Source: an uncultured Planktomarina sp.
Lineage (GTDB): Bacteria; Pseudomonadota; Alphaproteobacteria; Rhodobacterales; Rhodobacteraceae
Assembly (NCBI GenBank): GCA_905182425.1
Contig: CAJJBP010000009.1
Span: 62,001 to 126,000 of the forward strand
Direction: 5' to 3'
Length of the DNA: 64,000 bases
The stretch's first letter is position 1. Every line of letters starts with the position of its first letter. Under the pieces are notes generated by a model that saw nothing but the letters and a program-made list of their open reading frames with translations, was not told where the DNA came from and did no database searches. Shown one piece after another: positions 1 through 9,296 of the stretch. The translations under genes and the position numbers were made by a program.

Positions 1-1007
1 GCGGCCATCCTTCCGACGGGGCTAGCAAGACGCTCAGCAAACCAGAGACCGAGCCAAGTCGCAGTCAAAATTAAAATTACAGCAAAAGCTAGGTAAAGGA
101 GCCCAAAATCAAAGAGAAGCCGCCCGCGATCAGACTCCAATTGATTATAATAATTGGCTGTTTCAGTGGTTTCACCCAATAGTTTTAGCAGCGACCCATC
201 TACAGTGCGTGATAAATACAAAAAGTGGTTTGAATAACCCTGAAGCCTGATCAGTGCTCTAATTTCGTTGTGTTCCCAATCTTCGATAACCGTCACAGTA
301 TTTCCCGAAGCGTTCTGAATTTGCACTTCCGTAGGCTTTTCAAAGTCAAACAAATAAGATGAAACGCCACGCAACCTGATTGAGCCCAAATTATTGATGA
401 TATAAGTTTCTTTAAAGCCACGTTCGAATTCGACTTCAAATCGGCGCAATTCAGCGCTAAGCTCATTTTCACTTACACCAAAAGAACTTCTTCGATCTTG
501 ATTGAGCTTATTAAGTAAAACTCCAAATACTTCCGCGTCTTCTACAATACCGGCCTGAGTTTGAGCATTGTAAGCCTGAGCGGCGGCAAGAGAACTTCCG
601 ACGGCATTACGAACGCGATCAGAGAACCAACCCTCGAGTGCTTGGTTTACTGATAATACTGCGAAAAGAGCAACTAAAACGGTTGGGAATAAAGCAATCA
701 CAGAAAAGGCTGTGGTTAATCGAAGATGTAATCTTGATCCCGCTGAGTGAGCCCGCCGAGCAGCCGCTATTTGGACTAAGCGTCCAATAAGCAGCGTTGT
801 AACTACGATAATGTATACGAAATCCGCAATAAGAACAAAACGTAAAGAGCCTCGCCCACCTTCGATTGGTTGCATCGCATAAAAAGTTAAAAACACTAAT
901 AGTGGGCCCAGAATTACCAATATAATTGTCAACATCGCATTAAAAGCGACTTTATGCCGTATATCGACAATTTTATCGATTAATGAGCTAATTATACCTT
1001 GGCGCAT
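1..1007 (-). CDS. ntrY: Nitrogen regulation sensor histidine kinase NtrY, N-terminal part (cut by window edge)
   Basis: The reading frame opens at ATG 1007 and runs without a stop to the left edge, giving about 335 residues. It starts with a short cytoplasmic stretch and several membrane segments (about residues 20-45, 55-80, 95-125). A large extracytoplasmic loop follows, then a further membrane segment near 305-325 that ends in RLASPVGRMA, the beginning of a HAMP domain. This is the sensor half of NtrY; the PAS, HisKA and ATPase domains lie outside the window. NtrY pairs with NtrX in nitrogen and redox signalling. It lies 74 bp downstream of ntrC on the same strand, the usual ntrBC-ntrYX order of alphaproteobacteria. 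Confidence 0.9.
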   Translation of the reverse strand, partial: MRQGIISSLIDKIVDIRHKVAFNAMLTIILVILGPLLVFLTFYAMQPIEGGRGSLRFVLIADFVYIIVVTTLLIGRLVQIAAARRAHSAGSRLHLRLTTAFSVIALFPTVLVALFAVLSVNQALEGWFSDRVRNAVGSSLAAAQAYNAQTQAGIVEDAEVFGVLLNKLNQDRRSSFGVSENELSAELRRFEVEFERGFKETYIINNLGSIRLRGVSSYLFDFEKPTEVQIQNASGNTVTVIEDWEHNEIRALIRLQGYSNHFLYLSRTVDGSLLKLLGETTETANYYNQLESDRGRLLFDFGLLYLAFAVILILTATWLGLWFAERLASPVGRMA

Positions 1008-1081
1008 TATTGCGGACCTCAACTGCAGTACCTAGATAACCATTAAACGTATGCGGCCAAAAAGCAACGATTGTTGCGCAA

Positions 1082-2440
1082 TTACATCAGCTTCCGACGC
1101 CTTTTTACGGCAATATCAAACTCATTAATCTTCTTTCGCAAAGTATTCCTATTTAAACCAAGCATATCAGCACATTTAGCTTGATTGCCGGCTGACGAAT
1201 ATAAAGCAATTTCTAGCAACGGGATTTCAATTTCTTTTAAAATGCGATGATAAACTCCTGGAGGGGGTAATTCTGCACCATGAAAATCAAAATAGCGCTG
1301 AACGTGAAATTGCACCGCATCGCCCAAGGTTTTTTCTCGTGAACCAATGCCAGTATTTAAGCTGGTGACACCTTTATTTAGTATAGATTCGAGAGCTAAA
1401 ATTTTTAAATCTGACCCAGCTGCTTCAAAAATCACCTGCCGCACAACGTTTTTTAGCTGTCTAACATTTCCAGGCCACTCAAACGCCCTCAATGCATTCA
1501 GACAATCATGATTAAATTCATATGGCTCTGAATTCCCCATCTCGGATATAAAATGGGCGGCAAGGACTGGAATATCTTCAACGCGATCTCTCAAGGCTGG
1601 AACCTCAAGTTGAAGACTAGAAATTCGAAAGAATAAATCTTGTCTAAACTTACCGTCGTCGCAATCGGCACAAATTTTCTGATTAGCTACACAAATTAAA
1701 CGCGTTGATAAAGATTCTGGTTCCCCGAGGATATTTAGCAGCTTTAATTGTGCGCTTGCTGATAAGTCGCTCACACCATCAACAACGAGAGTACCGTCTT
1801 TCGCGAGATCAATAGCTCTATCCAACTGATCTTGATCCTCAGCAATTGTGGGGTCAACAACAATGTAAGGCGCGGCGGATCTACTCGAAAGATTATGTAA
1901 ACCTTTTGCAACAGTTGATTTTCCAGAACCCGGTTCTCCATAAATTAATATAGGAGCGCTTGAGACCAATGCCCGAGCAATTAACCTATAAAGTTCCTGC
2001 ATTGCACTAGACTGTCCTATTAAAGGGATAGTCGGGTCTAAGTCCATGGAAGACATAAATGACACTGAACTCAATTTTTTTCTTTTAAGTGCATTAGCAG
2101 ACCTCCGCATCAATTCAGGCAAATCAAAGGGTTTAGGTAAATAATCAAAAGCCTTCGCTTCATTTGCGCGAATTGCCGTCACAATTGTATTTTGCGCCGA
2201 AATAATGATTACTGGAAGGCTGGGACGTAACTTTTTAATATGAGGGAGGTTTTCCAAGCCGTTCCCATCAGGCATCATAACATCCGTTATGACCAGGTCA
2301 CCTTTTCCATTCTCAACCCATCGCATCAAAGTTATCAAAGATGACGTTGCGTGGACCTTACAGCCTGCACGAGTAAAAGCCTGGGTCAGAACAGTGCGAA
2401 TAGTTTTGTCGTCATCCGCTATTAAGATGGTTCCGTCCAT
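1082..2440 (-). CDS. ntrC: Nitrogen response regulator NtrC, GAFTGA-less type
   Basis: 452 residues. Receiver domain about 1-120 with the acidic pocket DDD near residue 9-11, phospho-acceptor Asp53 and Lys103. The AAA+ domain is about 140-380, with Walker A GEPGSGKS at 168-175. A C-terminal helix-turn-helix contains NQAKCADMLGLNRNTLRKK. The AAA+ domain lacks the block that normally carries ESELFGHEKGAFTGA: the chain goes directly from PYIVVDPT to GTLVVDG. Walker B keeps Asp221 but has Gly222 where Glu is usual. NtrC of Rhodobacter capsulatus also lacks GAFTGA and works with the housekeeping RNA polymerase rather than sigma-54, so the same is inferred here. The start lies one base beyond the ntrB stop, so the two are co-transcribed. 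Confidence 0.95.
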   Translation of the reverse strand: MDGTILIADDDKTIRTVLTQAFTRAGCKVHATSSLITLMRWVENGKGDLVITDVMMPDGNGLENLPHIKKLRPSLPVIIISAQNTIVTAIRANEAKAFDYLPKPFDLPELMRRSANALKRKKLSSVSFMSSMDLDPTIPLIGQSSAMQELYRLIARALVSSAPILIYGEPGSGKSTVAKGLHNLSSRSAAPYIVVDPTIAEDQDQLDRAIDLAKDGTLVVDGVSDLSASAQLKLLNILGEPESLSTRLICVANQKICADCDDGKFRQDLFFRISSLQLEVPALRDRVEDIPVLAAHFISEMGNSEPYEFNHDCLNALRAFEWPGNVRQLKNVVRQVIFEAAGSDLKILALESILNKGVTSLNTGIGSREKTLGDAVQFHVQRYFDFHGAELPPPGVYHRILKEIEIPLLEIALYSSAGNQAKCADMLGLNRNTLRKKINEFDIAVKRRRKLM

Positions 2441-2441
2441 G

Positions 2442-3527
2442 TCAATTCCTCTTCGGTTTTGGACTTATTGGAAGAGAAACTCGAAACTCAGTAAACCCAG
2501 GTTTTGAGGCTACACCAATGTGCGCTTTATGCTGCGTGACAATCTTTGAAACTAATGCCAAACCCAAGCCTTTTCCATTTTTTTTATTAGAAACAAACGG
2601 ATCGAATATATGTTGCACTATTTTCTTTGGGATCCCTAACCCATGATCAATAATTTGGATGTGAAGAGGTAACTTTGGACCGGAAAGGTCAGAAAGTGGT
2701 AATTTAAGATTCGGGTCATAAAAAGTTTTAATAATAATCTTTACTTTTTTATCAGATGCTTCACATGCATTCTTAATTAAATTTAAAAAAACTTGGACTA
2801 ATTGATCATAATCCCCCCAAACCTCTGGCAGGGATGGATCATAGTCTTTAATAATCTCTACGGAGCTTAAATTTGCCATTGCTGCAGAGCGCGCTGAACG
2901 GTCTAAAACGTCATGGATATTGACCCGAGTACTATTTGGCGGGGTAACATCACCAAATTGCTCAACTTGGTTTAACAAAGTCACAATACGCTTAGATTCC
3001 AAGACAATGAGATCCGTCATCACTTTTTCTTCTGCAGTGAGAGACATCGATAAAAATTGAGCTGCTCCAGTTATACCCGCCAGTGGGTTTTTTATCTCGT
3101 GCATGAGCGTCTCAGACATACCTATCGCGGAGTATGCGGCTGCACTCGATGCGTCTGAGCCACGCATACCCCCAGTAGTTGTTTCCATTGGAATGAATAA
3201 TAATAGCGCAACATCATCAGGCTCAGACTGCAATCCTATTTTTAACTCGCAAATATGAACCGTGCAGGCGCTTTCTGCGGTCTGCCGACCATGTGCTAAC
3301 ACTTCTGTTATTTTTATAGGAACTCTCTTGGTAAAAAATTGATCAACTGACCTATGCAAAGCATTTTCGCCAGACAACCACTGCCACAGAATTTGTCCTA
3401 CAGCCACTTTACGCGAGATGTTTAAAAATGCTTCGGCCGATGCATTAACATCAATAATTATACTTTGACTGTCTATAATCACAGCCGAAATTGGCATTTG
3501 CGCCCATATTTGATGGTAAAATGTCAT
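2442..3527 (-). CDS. ntrB: Nitrogen sensor histidine kinase NtrB
   Basis: 361 residues, no membrane segment. An N-terminal PAS-like domain (about 1-115) is followed by a HisKA domain with the phospho-acceptor His143 in LMHEIKNPLAG. The HATPase domain has an N box NLIKNACEA, G1 box DHGLGIP and G2 box GKGLGLALV. In the known system NtrB phosphorylates or dephosphorylates NtrC under control of PII proteins; no glnB or glnK gene is in this window. The start ATG overlaps the dusB stop by four bases (ATGA), so dusB-ntrB-ntrC are one operon, the classical nifR3-ntrB-ntrC arrangement. Confidence 0.96.
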   Translation of the reverse strand: MTFYHQIWAQMPISAVIIDSQSIIIDVNASAEAFLNISRKVAVGQILWQWLSGENALHRSVDQFFTKRVPIKITEVLAHGRQTAESACTVHICELKIGLQSEPDDVALLLFIPMETTTGGMRGSDASSAAAYSAIGMSETLMHEIKNPLAGITGAAQFLSMSLTAEEKVMTDLIVLESKRIVTLLNQVEQFGDVTPPNSTRVNIHDVLDRSARSAAMANLSSVEIIKDYDPSLPEVWGDYDQLVQVFLNLIKNACEASDKKVKIIIKTFYDPNLKLPLSDLSGPKLPLHIQIIDHGLGIPKKIVQHIFDPFVSNKKNGKGLGLALVSKIVTQHKAHIGVASKPGFTEFRVSLPISPKPKRN

Positions 3528-4510
3528 ACCATCGCACCTTTAATGGGTAATGAAACAGTCTCTCTAATTAATTCATGTATCTGAGATACATCGAAAGAAC
3601 GTAAAAGACTCTGTCGCAGTTTGGAGGGGACATCGCGGCCGTCCAGATACCACCCTAGATGCTTTCGCGCATTTTTAATACCCAAAATATCACCATAGAA
3701 GGAAACAATTGCAGTATGATGGTCTATGATTAACTCAGCCAAAGATTGGCCAGTGGGAATTAACGGGGCTTTCGTCCCAAATACATCTGAAGAAATTTCA
3801 GCCAGCCGCCAAGGCGCGCCCTGAGCGCCGCGACCAACCATGACACCGTCTGCACCAGACTGTTTCAATGCGGTTCTCGCACTCACAGCGTCTACAATAT
3901 CGCCATTTACTATAACAGGAATATCCACTGCATCCTTGACAGCTCCGACCGCAGTCCAGTCCGCATGCCCTTTGTAAAATTGACAGCGAGTGCGACCATG
4001 CACGGTCACCATTTTGACGCCAGCTGTCTCTGCTCTTTTGGCAATGTACGCCGCGTTCAAAGTGTCTTGGTCCCACCCTAGTCTAATTTTTAACGTTACA
4101 TCAAGATTTGTAGCAGCCACAACTGCCTCAATAAGACTTAAAGCGAAGTTTGGAGTACGCATTAGCGCCGATCCAGACTGCCCATTTGTAACTTTTTTAG
4201 CAGGGCATCCCATATTAATATCTATTATACTTGCGCCGTTAGCTTCTATTAGTCGGGCAGCCTCACCCATCCAATACGCCTCACAACCGGAAATTTGTAC
4301 AGATGTTCGGTTAGCGCCAAAACCGAGTTCAGCTCGTTCTCGAACTCCTGGTTTCTTTTGAACCATTTCCTGGCTAGCAACCATTTCAGACACGACAAGG
4401 CCCGCGCCAAATGACTGAACTAAATTTCTAAATGGTACATCTGTAATACCGGCTAAAGGTGCCAGAAAAACAGGCGGATCAATATTTAATTTCCCAATAG
4501 TAATCGACAA
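3524..4510 (-). CDS. dusB: tRNA-dihydrouridine synthase DusB (NifR3)
   Basis: FMN-dependent reduction of uridine to dihydrouridine in the tRNA D-loop. Seen: FLAPLAGITDVPFR near the N terminus, the catalytic-cysteine segment DINMGCPAKKV, VHGRTR and the phosphate-binding segment GADGVMVGRGAQG. A longer frame opens at 4576, but TTG 4510 is the better start. It has GGAGG at 4520-4516, five bases upstream, and gives 328 residues beginning just before TIGKLNIDPPVFLAP, where family members begin. First gene of the dusB-ntrB-ntrC operon, divergent from ispDF across about 160 bp. The product is well supported; the start is inferred. Confidence 0.92.
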   Translation of the reverse strand: MSITIGKLNIDPPVFLAPLAGITDVPFRNLVQSFGAGLVVSEMVASQEMVQKKPGVRERAELGFGANRTSVQISGCEAYWMGEAARLIEANGASIIDINMGCPAKKVTNGQSGSALMRTPNFALSLIEAVVAATNLDVTLKIRLGWDQDTLNAAYIAKRAETAGVKMVTVHGRTRCQFYKGHADWTAVGAVKDAVDIPVIVNGDIVDAVSARTALKQSGADGVMVGRGAQGAPWRLAEISSDVFGTKAPLIPTGQSLAELIIDHHTAIVSFYGDILGIKNARKHLGWYLDGRDVPSKLRQSLLRSFDVSQIHELIRETVSLPIKGAMV

Positions 4511-4670
4511 AAAGGCCTCCAATGACGATCTATGATGCAAAGAAATAACGGTATTCTCAACGTAGCACACCAACATTTGCTCTCTTTTTATTCATATGCA
4601 TAAAAAATAGGCAAATAAATAGAGAAAAGGATAGATTGCAAGCGGAATACCGAATGATTAATCATGCCCT

Positions 4671-5812
4671 ATGAAACTAGAACCTAAAATAACAGCCATA
4701 ATACTAGCAGCAGGCCGCGGCAAACGAGCAGGTGGCGAGATACCAAAGCAATGGCAGCAGCTAAACAGGCGCCCCGTGATAACTTGGTCCATTGACAGAT
4801 TTATTAATCACCCAAACATATCACAGGTCGTGGTAGTATATCATCCTGATGACATCCATCAATTAAATGTCATACCAAAAAATGTGCTTTGCGTTATCGG
4901 AGGTGAAGACCGTGGAAACGGGCCGTACCGTCACTGCACGCTTTGAAAAATAGTGCTCCTGACTACGTCATGATCCATGATTCGGCGCGTCCATGTCTCA
5001 GCGAAGCCCTTCTCGATAGATGTATTCTATCAACTTTAACTCACCGCGCCTCTGCCCCTGCTATTGGTGTTACAGAAACGCTTTGGCGCGGACAAAAAAC
5101 TGTACAGGAAGTGTTGGACAGAACAGACGTTCTACGCGCTCAAACCCCACAATGTTTTGACTATCAACTAATTGTATCTGCACATCAAAACTTTGTTGGA
5201 GATGCTACAGATGATGTGAGTGTAGCACGAGCAGAAGGGCATCGCGTTGCAATTATTCCTGGTTGCTACGATAATATTAAAATTACAGAATCTTCTGATT
5301 TTAAATGGGCTGAACACAATCTAAGAGGTGCTATGAAAATGCGCATTGGCAATGGATTTGACGTTCATAAATTTGGCCCAGGAAATTGTGTTACATTGTG
5401 TGGTGTTTTAATTTCACATGGCTCGACACTAATCGGACATTCCGATGCCGATGTGGGAATGCATGCAATCACTGACGCTATATACGGAGCTTTGGCGAAG
5501 GGTGATATTGGACAACATTTTCCAGATTCTGACCCGCAGTGGAAGGGTGCAGACAGTTCCATATTTTTAAAACATGCGGTTAGCTTGGCGCATGAATTCG
5601 GCTACAATATTGAGAATATTGACTGTACTATCATTTGTGAATTCCCAAAAATTAGTCCACATACAACTGCAATGCGCCAAGCTTTAGCAGATATTATGCA
5701 ATTAGATTTAGACAGAGTAAGCGTAAAAGCTACAACATCAGAACAATTAGGTTTCACTGGCCGTGGAGAAGGAATTGCTGCTGCAGCATCAGCAGCTTTA
5801 GTTCATACATGA
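4671..5812 (+). CDS. ispDF: Bifunctional IspD/IspF of the MEP isoprenoid pathway, with one apparent frameshift
   Basis: Fusion of 2-C-methyl-D-erythritol 4-phosphate cytidylyltransferase (IspD) and 2-C-methyl-D-erythritol 2,4-cyclodiphosphate synthase (IspF), two steps towards IPP. The IspD part opens with ILAAGRGKRAGG and PKQW. It breaks after GGEDRGNG near base 4920 and resumes one frame over with LHALKNSAPDYVMIHDSARP. The IspF part starts at MRIGNGFDVHKFGPG (metal ligands DVH) and includes SDADVGMHAITDA and TTSEQLGFTGRGEG. Restoring one base in the GGG run at 4920-4922 gives a continuous 380-residue protein, the normal length. A sequence error is likelier than a dead gene, because no second copy is in view and the pathway is essential. 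The ATG has no strong ribosome site. It overlaps pgpA by four bases. Confidence 0.9.
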
Positions 5813-6273
5813 GCAATTTTTTAGCAACATTTTTCTACGTGGGTTACATGCGCCCCGCCCCTGGCACTTGGGGAAGCCTCGTCGCTCTATTTGCGGGGTA
5901 TTTTTTAATTACCTACACAGGACTTTATGGTCTGAGTACAAGCATCTTTATCTGTGTTTTTCTTGGATATTGGGCTACCGGGGAACATACATATAATAAG
6001 GACGATCACGACCCCTCAGAAATTGTCATCGACGAGGTCGCTGGCCAATGGATAGCACTTTTACCTATTGCTCTCGTGAACCTGTCCGGGGTGACGCAGG
6101 TACTAATCTACCTACTAGCGTTCGTGGGCTTTCGAATATTCGATATAACAAAACTTGGATTGGTTGGATGGGCTGACCGGCAGGATGGTCCGCTTGGCGT
6201 GATGCTTGACGATATTATAGCGGGCATGATGACAGCGATCATCGTTTTTGCTGTAATATGGTCATTAGCGTGA
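5809..6273 (+). CDS. pgpA: Phosphatidylglycerophosphatase A
   Basis: 154 residues with several hydrophobic segments, an inner-membrane enzyme that dephosphorylates phosphatidylglycerophosphate to phosphatidylglycerol. Diagnostic motifs are PAPGTWGS near residue 18 and EIVIDEVAGQWIAL near residue 68, with the acidic residues that bind metal, plus a hydrophobic C-terminal stretch after GVMLDDIIAGM. The start ATG overlaps the ispDF stop by four bases and the stop overlaps the start of the cinA-type gene, so the three genes form one operon, an order common in Rhodobacterales. Confidence 0.93.
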   Translation: MSNFLATFFYVGYMRPAPGTWGSLVALFAGYFLITYTGLYGLSTSIFICVFLGYWATGEHTYNKDDHDPSEIVIDEVAGQWIALLPIALVNLSGVTQVLIYLLAFVGFRIFDITKLGLVGWADRQDGPLGVMLDDIIAGMMTAIIVFAVIWSLA

Positions 6274-6746
6274 GCCCCTTGCCTGCCATCATTCGAATTG
6301 CTGCAAAACATCAGCTCATAATAACTGTTGCAGAAAGTTGTACAGGTGGAATGGTCAGCGCCGCCTTAACAGAAATTCCCGGCAGCTCATCCGTCTTTGA
6401 ACGCGGCTACGTTACTTATTCAAATGCTGCAAAGATCGATATACTGAGTGTTTCAGATGTCACTTTGCAGAAGTTTGGAGCCGTTTCTGAGGAAGTTGCA
6501 TGTCAAATGGCCCAGGGTGCCTCTCGAGCCGCTGGAGCAGACATAGCCGTCGCTGTAACTGGAATTGCCGGACCGGGTGGTTCAGCAAACAAACCGGAAG
6601 GACGGGTATGCTTTGCACTATTTGCAGGCACATTAATTACAAGAGAGACAATCAATTTTGGTGTCTTAGGGCGCGGGAATGTGAGAGAAGCTGCAACAAA
6701 ACACGCTTTGAAACTGATTTTTTTACATTTACAAAGCGTCCAATGA
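6258..6746 (+). CDS. CinA C-terminal domain protein, nicotinamide-nucleotide amidase (PncC type)
   Basis: 162 residues consisting only of the CinA C-terminal domain, which hydrolyses nicotinamide mononucleotide to nicotinate mononucleotide in pyridine nucleotide salvage. Seen: VAESCTGGMVSAALTEIPGSS with the active-site serine, RGYVTYSNAAK, and AVTGIAGPGG. The N-terminal MoCF-like domain of long CinA proteins is absent; stand-alone forms are common in alphaproteobacteria. ATG 6258 overlaps pgpA by 16 bases. GTG 6270, with a four-base GTGA overlap, is an equally good start; neither has a clear Shine-Dalgarno. Last gene of the ispDF-pgpA operon. Confidence 0.9.
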   Translation: MVISVSPLPAIIRIAAKHQLIITVAESCTGGMVSAALTEIPGSSSVFERGYVTYSNAAKIDILSVSDVTLQKFGAVSEEVACQMAQGASRAAGADIAVAVTGIAGPGGSANKPEGRVCFALFAGTLITRETINFGVLGRGNVREAATKHALKLIFLHLQSVQ

Positions 6747-6768
6747 TTATGCTTGCATCGCTCTAAAA

Positions 6769-6853
6769 TGATTAAATTTTAATCAATAAAGTAATCTAGA
6801 CAGATATATCACCGTTGTTTCTAAATTCTACTGTTCTTTCGGTTTCAAAACCG
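6769..6853. promoter_or_regulatory. Two short palindromes upstream of the ammonium transporter gene
   Basis: The 139 bp between the cinA-type gene and amt hold two perfect inverted repeats. One is TGATTAAA-t-TTTAATCA at 6769-6785, the other CGGTTT-ca-AAACCG at 6840-6853, the second ending 32 bases before the chosen amt start. Neither matches the NtrC consensus (TGCAC N5 GTGCA), and neither looks like a terminator. They may be operators for amt control, but the regulator is unknown. Confidence 0.3.
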
Positions 6854-6885
6854 TTGTCACGTAACACGCAACAATGGAGAATGTC

Positions 6886-8073
6886 ATGAATGGAGCTGAT
6901 ACTGCTTGGATTATCGTAGCTACGGCGCTCGTCCTCTTTATGACCCTGCCAGGTCTTGCACTTTTTTACGGGGGGCTTGTGAGGGCCAGAAACGTCCTTA
7001 GCGTTTTCATGCACTGCTTTGGTATTGCTGCGCTGATGAGTGTCCTTTGGCTCGTTTTTGGTTATTCGATTGCATTTGGTGACGGAACTTCGGGCTTTTG
7101 GGGAGGATTTAGCCACGTATTTTTAATAGGCATTGATGCCAGCTCGGTCCGTCCAGGCACAGCGTTGCCTGAAGTCTTATTTTTTGCGTTTCAGATGACC
7201 TTTGCTATTATTACCCCTGCTTTAATTGTCGGCGCATACGTTGAACGCGTAACTTTTGGTTTCGTCATGCTGTTTTCTGCCCTTTGGATGTTGTGCTGTT
7301 ACGCGCCCGTCGTACATTGGACTTGGGGCGGTGGCTTTCTCAGTGATGGCGGGATATTTGGAGAAACTGGGTTAAAAGATTTTGCTGGTGGAATCGTAGT
7401 GCATCAAACCGCTGGTTTAGCAGCATTGGTAGTAGCATATCTTTTGGGAAAACGCCGGAACAGGACGACGCCACCTCATAACCCAGGCTTTGTTATGCTT
7501 GGAGCGGCAATGTTATGGGTTGGTTGGTTTGGTTTCAATGCTGGGTCACAATTAGCTGCGGACGGCGCAGCCGCTATGGCGCTGACAGTGACACATCTAT
7601 CTGCGGCAGCGGCATCATTGAGCTGGGCTCTTTGGGAACGATTAAAATATGGAAAAGCTTCTCTTGTAGGAATGGTCACAGGAACAATAGCAGGTTTAGC
7701 CTCCATTACACCCGCATCAGGTTTTGTAGGCCCCTTGGAGGCTATAGTAATTGGAGCTATCGCTGGTGTATTATGTCAGGAAGCGGTTAATCTAGTGCGA
7801 AATATTCTGAATATTGATGACACACTAGACGTATTTGCGGTTCACGGCGTTGGCGGAATATTTGGAATATTAATGATTGCGGTTTTTGGAGCTGGATCAT
7901 GGATAGCACAAACTGGTAGCCTTGCGATTGTTGGAGTTTTTACAATAATCATTACAATTATATTGGTAAAGCTTGTCTCTGTAATTACGCCCATAAGAGT
8001 AAGTGAAGAAGATGAACACACAGGGTTAGATCTCTCCACTCATGGCGAAAGAGCCTACGATCATTCATCGTAA
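6886..8073 (+). CDS. amt: Ammonium transporter, Amt family
   Basis: Inner-membrane channel for ammonium, about 395 residues with eleven predicted membrane segments. Seen: LPGLALFYGGLVRARNVLS near the N terminus, the conserved Asp in KDFAGGIVVHQTAG with the first pore histidine (VVH), and the second pore histidine in LDVFAVHGVGGI. The C-terminal tail GLDLSTHGERAY contacts PII proteins in relatives. A longer frame opens at ATG 6874, but ATG 6886 has GGAG at 6876-6879 with proper spacing, so it is preferred. No glnK precedes it, unlike most amtB loci. Its position 2.3 kb from divergent ntrBC fits nitrogen control, though no NtrC box is evident. Confidence 0.95.
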   Translation: MNGADTAWIIVATALVLFMTLPGLALFYGGLVRARNVLSVFMHCFGIAALMSVLWLVFGYSIAFGDGTSGFWGGFSHVFLIGIDASSVRPGTALPEVLFFAFQMTFAIITPALIVGAYVERVTFGFVMLFSALWMLCCYAPVVHWTWGGGFLSDGGIFGETGLKDFAGGIVVHQTAGLAALVVAYLLGKRRNRTTPPHNPGFVMLGAAMLWVGWFGFNAGSQLAADGAAAMALTVTHLSAAAASLSWALWERLKYGKASLVGMVTGTIAGLASITPASGFVGPLEAIVIGAIAGVLCQEAVNLVRNILNIDDTLDVFAVHGVGGIFGILMIAVFGAGSWIAQTGSLAIVGVFTIIITIILVKLVSVITPIRVSEEDEHTGLDLSTHGERAYDHSS

Positions 8074-8108
8074 AAATCAGAAAAAAAGACTGCTTATTGA
8101 AACCGATG

Positions 8109-8552
8109 TCAGCGATAAAGATTGCCAGCTCTTGCCTCAAATGCACGTACAATACGCTGCATAGCTTCATTAAATACTAACCCTATTACTCGCTGTAAAA
8201 TCGCATTTTTAAATTCAAAATCTACAAAAAACTCCACTGTACAGCCGCCCTCTACATCCACAAACTGCCAAGTAGATTTCATATATTTAAAAGGACCATC
8301 GAGATACTCCGTATCAACGAACAAATCATCTGAATGCAGAACCACTTTACTGGTAAATCGTTCCCTGAAAACTTTAAAGGATATAATAAGGTCCGCCGTC
8401 ATAATATCTCGAGGACCATCAGAAATAACAGTTTTAATTCTAGACGCAGCGCACCAAGGCAAAAACTCAGGATAATTGGCTACGTCGGCCACCAAATCAT
8501 ACATCTGATTAGCAGTATAAGGTAGGTTTCTGGTTTCTTTATGTGTTGGCAA
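8109..8552 (-). CDS. RatA/COQ10-like START-domain protein
   Basis: 147 residues forming a single START/polyketide-cyclase fold. The family motif LVADVANYPEFLPWC is near residues 23-37 and VEFFVDFEFKN lies in the second half. Relatives are named RatA, after the E. coli protein that blocks 70S assembly, or coenzyme Q-binding COQ10; sequence alone does not decide which. In Rhodobacterales this gene commonly sits near lipA, and a lipid or quinone role is the more plausible reading. Convergent with amt and divergent from hpt. Confidence 0.85.
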   Translation of the reverse strand: MPTHKETRNLPYTANQMYDLVADVANYPEFLPWCAASRIKTVISDGPRDIMTADLIISFKVFRERFTSKVVLHSDDLFVDTEYLDGPFKYMKSTWQFVDVEGGCTVEFFVDFEFKNAILQRVIGLVFNEAMQRIVRAFEARAGNLYR

Positions 8553-8617
8553 TATGTTTCTCGCTGGCTTAGGGTGGTAGATGTCATAGATTATAGTAAA
8601 AAGTTCAAGAGGACATT

Positions 8618-9154
8618 ATGTCAGACAAATCTTACGTTATTGATCAAATGATTTCAGCGAAATCCATAGCGGCAAGGATCGAAGAGTTAGCTGTTGAAAT
8701 TGAGCAAGAATTTTCTGATACAGATAAACTTATCGTTGTCGGCCTTTTACGCGGATCGTTTGTTTTCATTGCTGATCTTGTTAGAGAAATAAATCTGCCA
8801 ATAGAAGTCGATTTCCTTGAAGTCAGTAGTTATGGCGACGGAATGGAGTCTTCACGAGAAGTGCGCATATTGAAAGATCTCCGAGGCACAATTGAGAATC
8901 GCGATGTTTTAATTGTTGAGGATATAGTTGACACAGGGCACACTATGAAAAATGTTACTCAACATATACTTAGGCGACAGCCCGCACGGATGAAAACTAT
9001 TGCTCTTCTGGACAAGCCATCACGGAGAGAAGTCGAAATTAAAACTGACTTTTTGGGCTTTGAAATTCCCGATGAATTTGTTGTTGGTTATGGCATTGAT
9101 TTTGCACAACGCAATCGCAACTTACCATTTATTGGAAAAGTCCGCTTTACATAA
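8618..9154 (+). CDS. hpt: Hypoxanthine phosphoribosyltransferase
   Basis: 178 residues. Makes IMP (and probably GMP) from hypoxanthine or guanine and PRPP in purine salvage. Seen: [17 protein letters not shown] (PPi loop), DFLEVSSYG, the PRPP-binding loop [13 protein letters not shown], and the purine-binding end [13 protein letters not shown]. Length is normal. Start ATG 8618 has AGAGGA seven bases upstream. Monocistronic in this view: divergent from the ratA-like gene and convergent with lipA. Confidence 0.94.
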   Translation: MSDKSYVIDQMISAKSIAARIEELAVEIEQEFSDTDKLIVVGLLRGSFVFIADLVREINLPIEVDFLEVSSYGDGMESSREVRILKDLRGTIENRDVLIVEDIVDTGHTMKNVTQHILRRQPARMKTIALLDKPSRREVEIKTDFLGFEIPDEFVVGYGIDFAQRNRNLPFIGKVRFT

Positions 9155-9296
9155 GCCCACAGCAGATACAGCAATACGTTATAAAAAAATCTTCGCGTTT
9201 GTTTCTCTTTTAGTTTGTTTATGATTTATGAAACTTAACAAGTAGATGACTTTTCAAAATCAATAATTGTTAATGACATGATGAGGTGTCATGCTA

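Noticed and set aside
4671-5812. Programmed frameshift in ispDF
   Set aside because: No slippery heptamer with a downstream structure was evident, and similar one-base breaks occur in six other genes, so error is simpler.
9271-9290. Terminator after lipA
   Set aside because: ATGACA-n8-TGTCAT is short and lacks a T-run on either strand.
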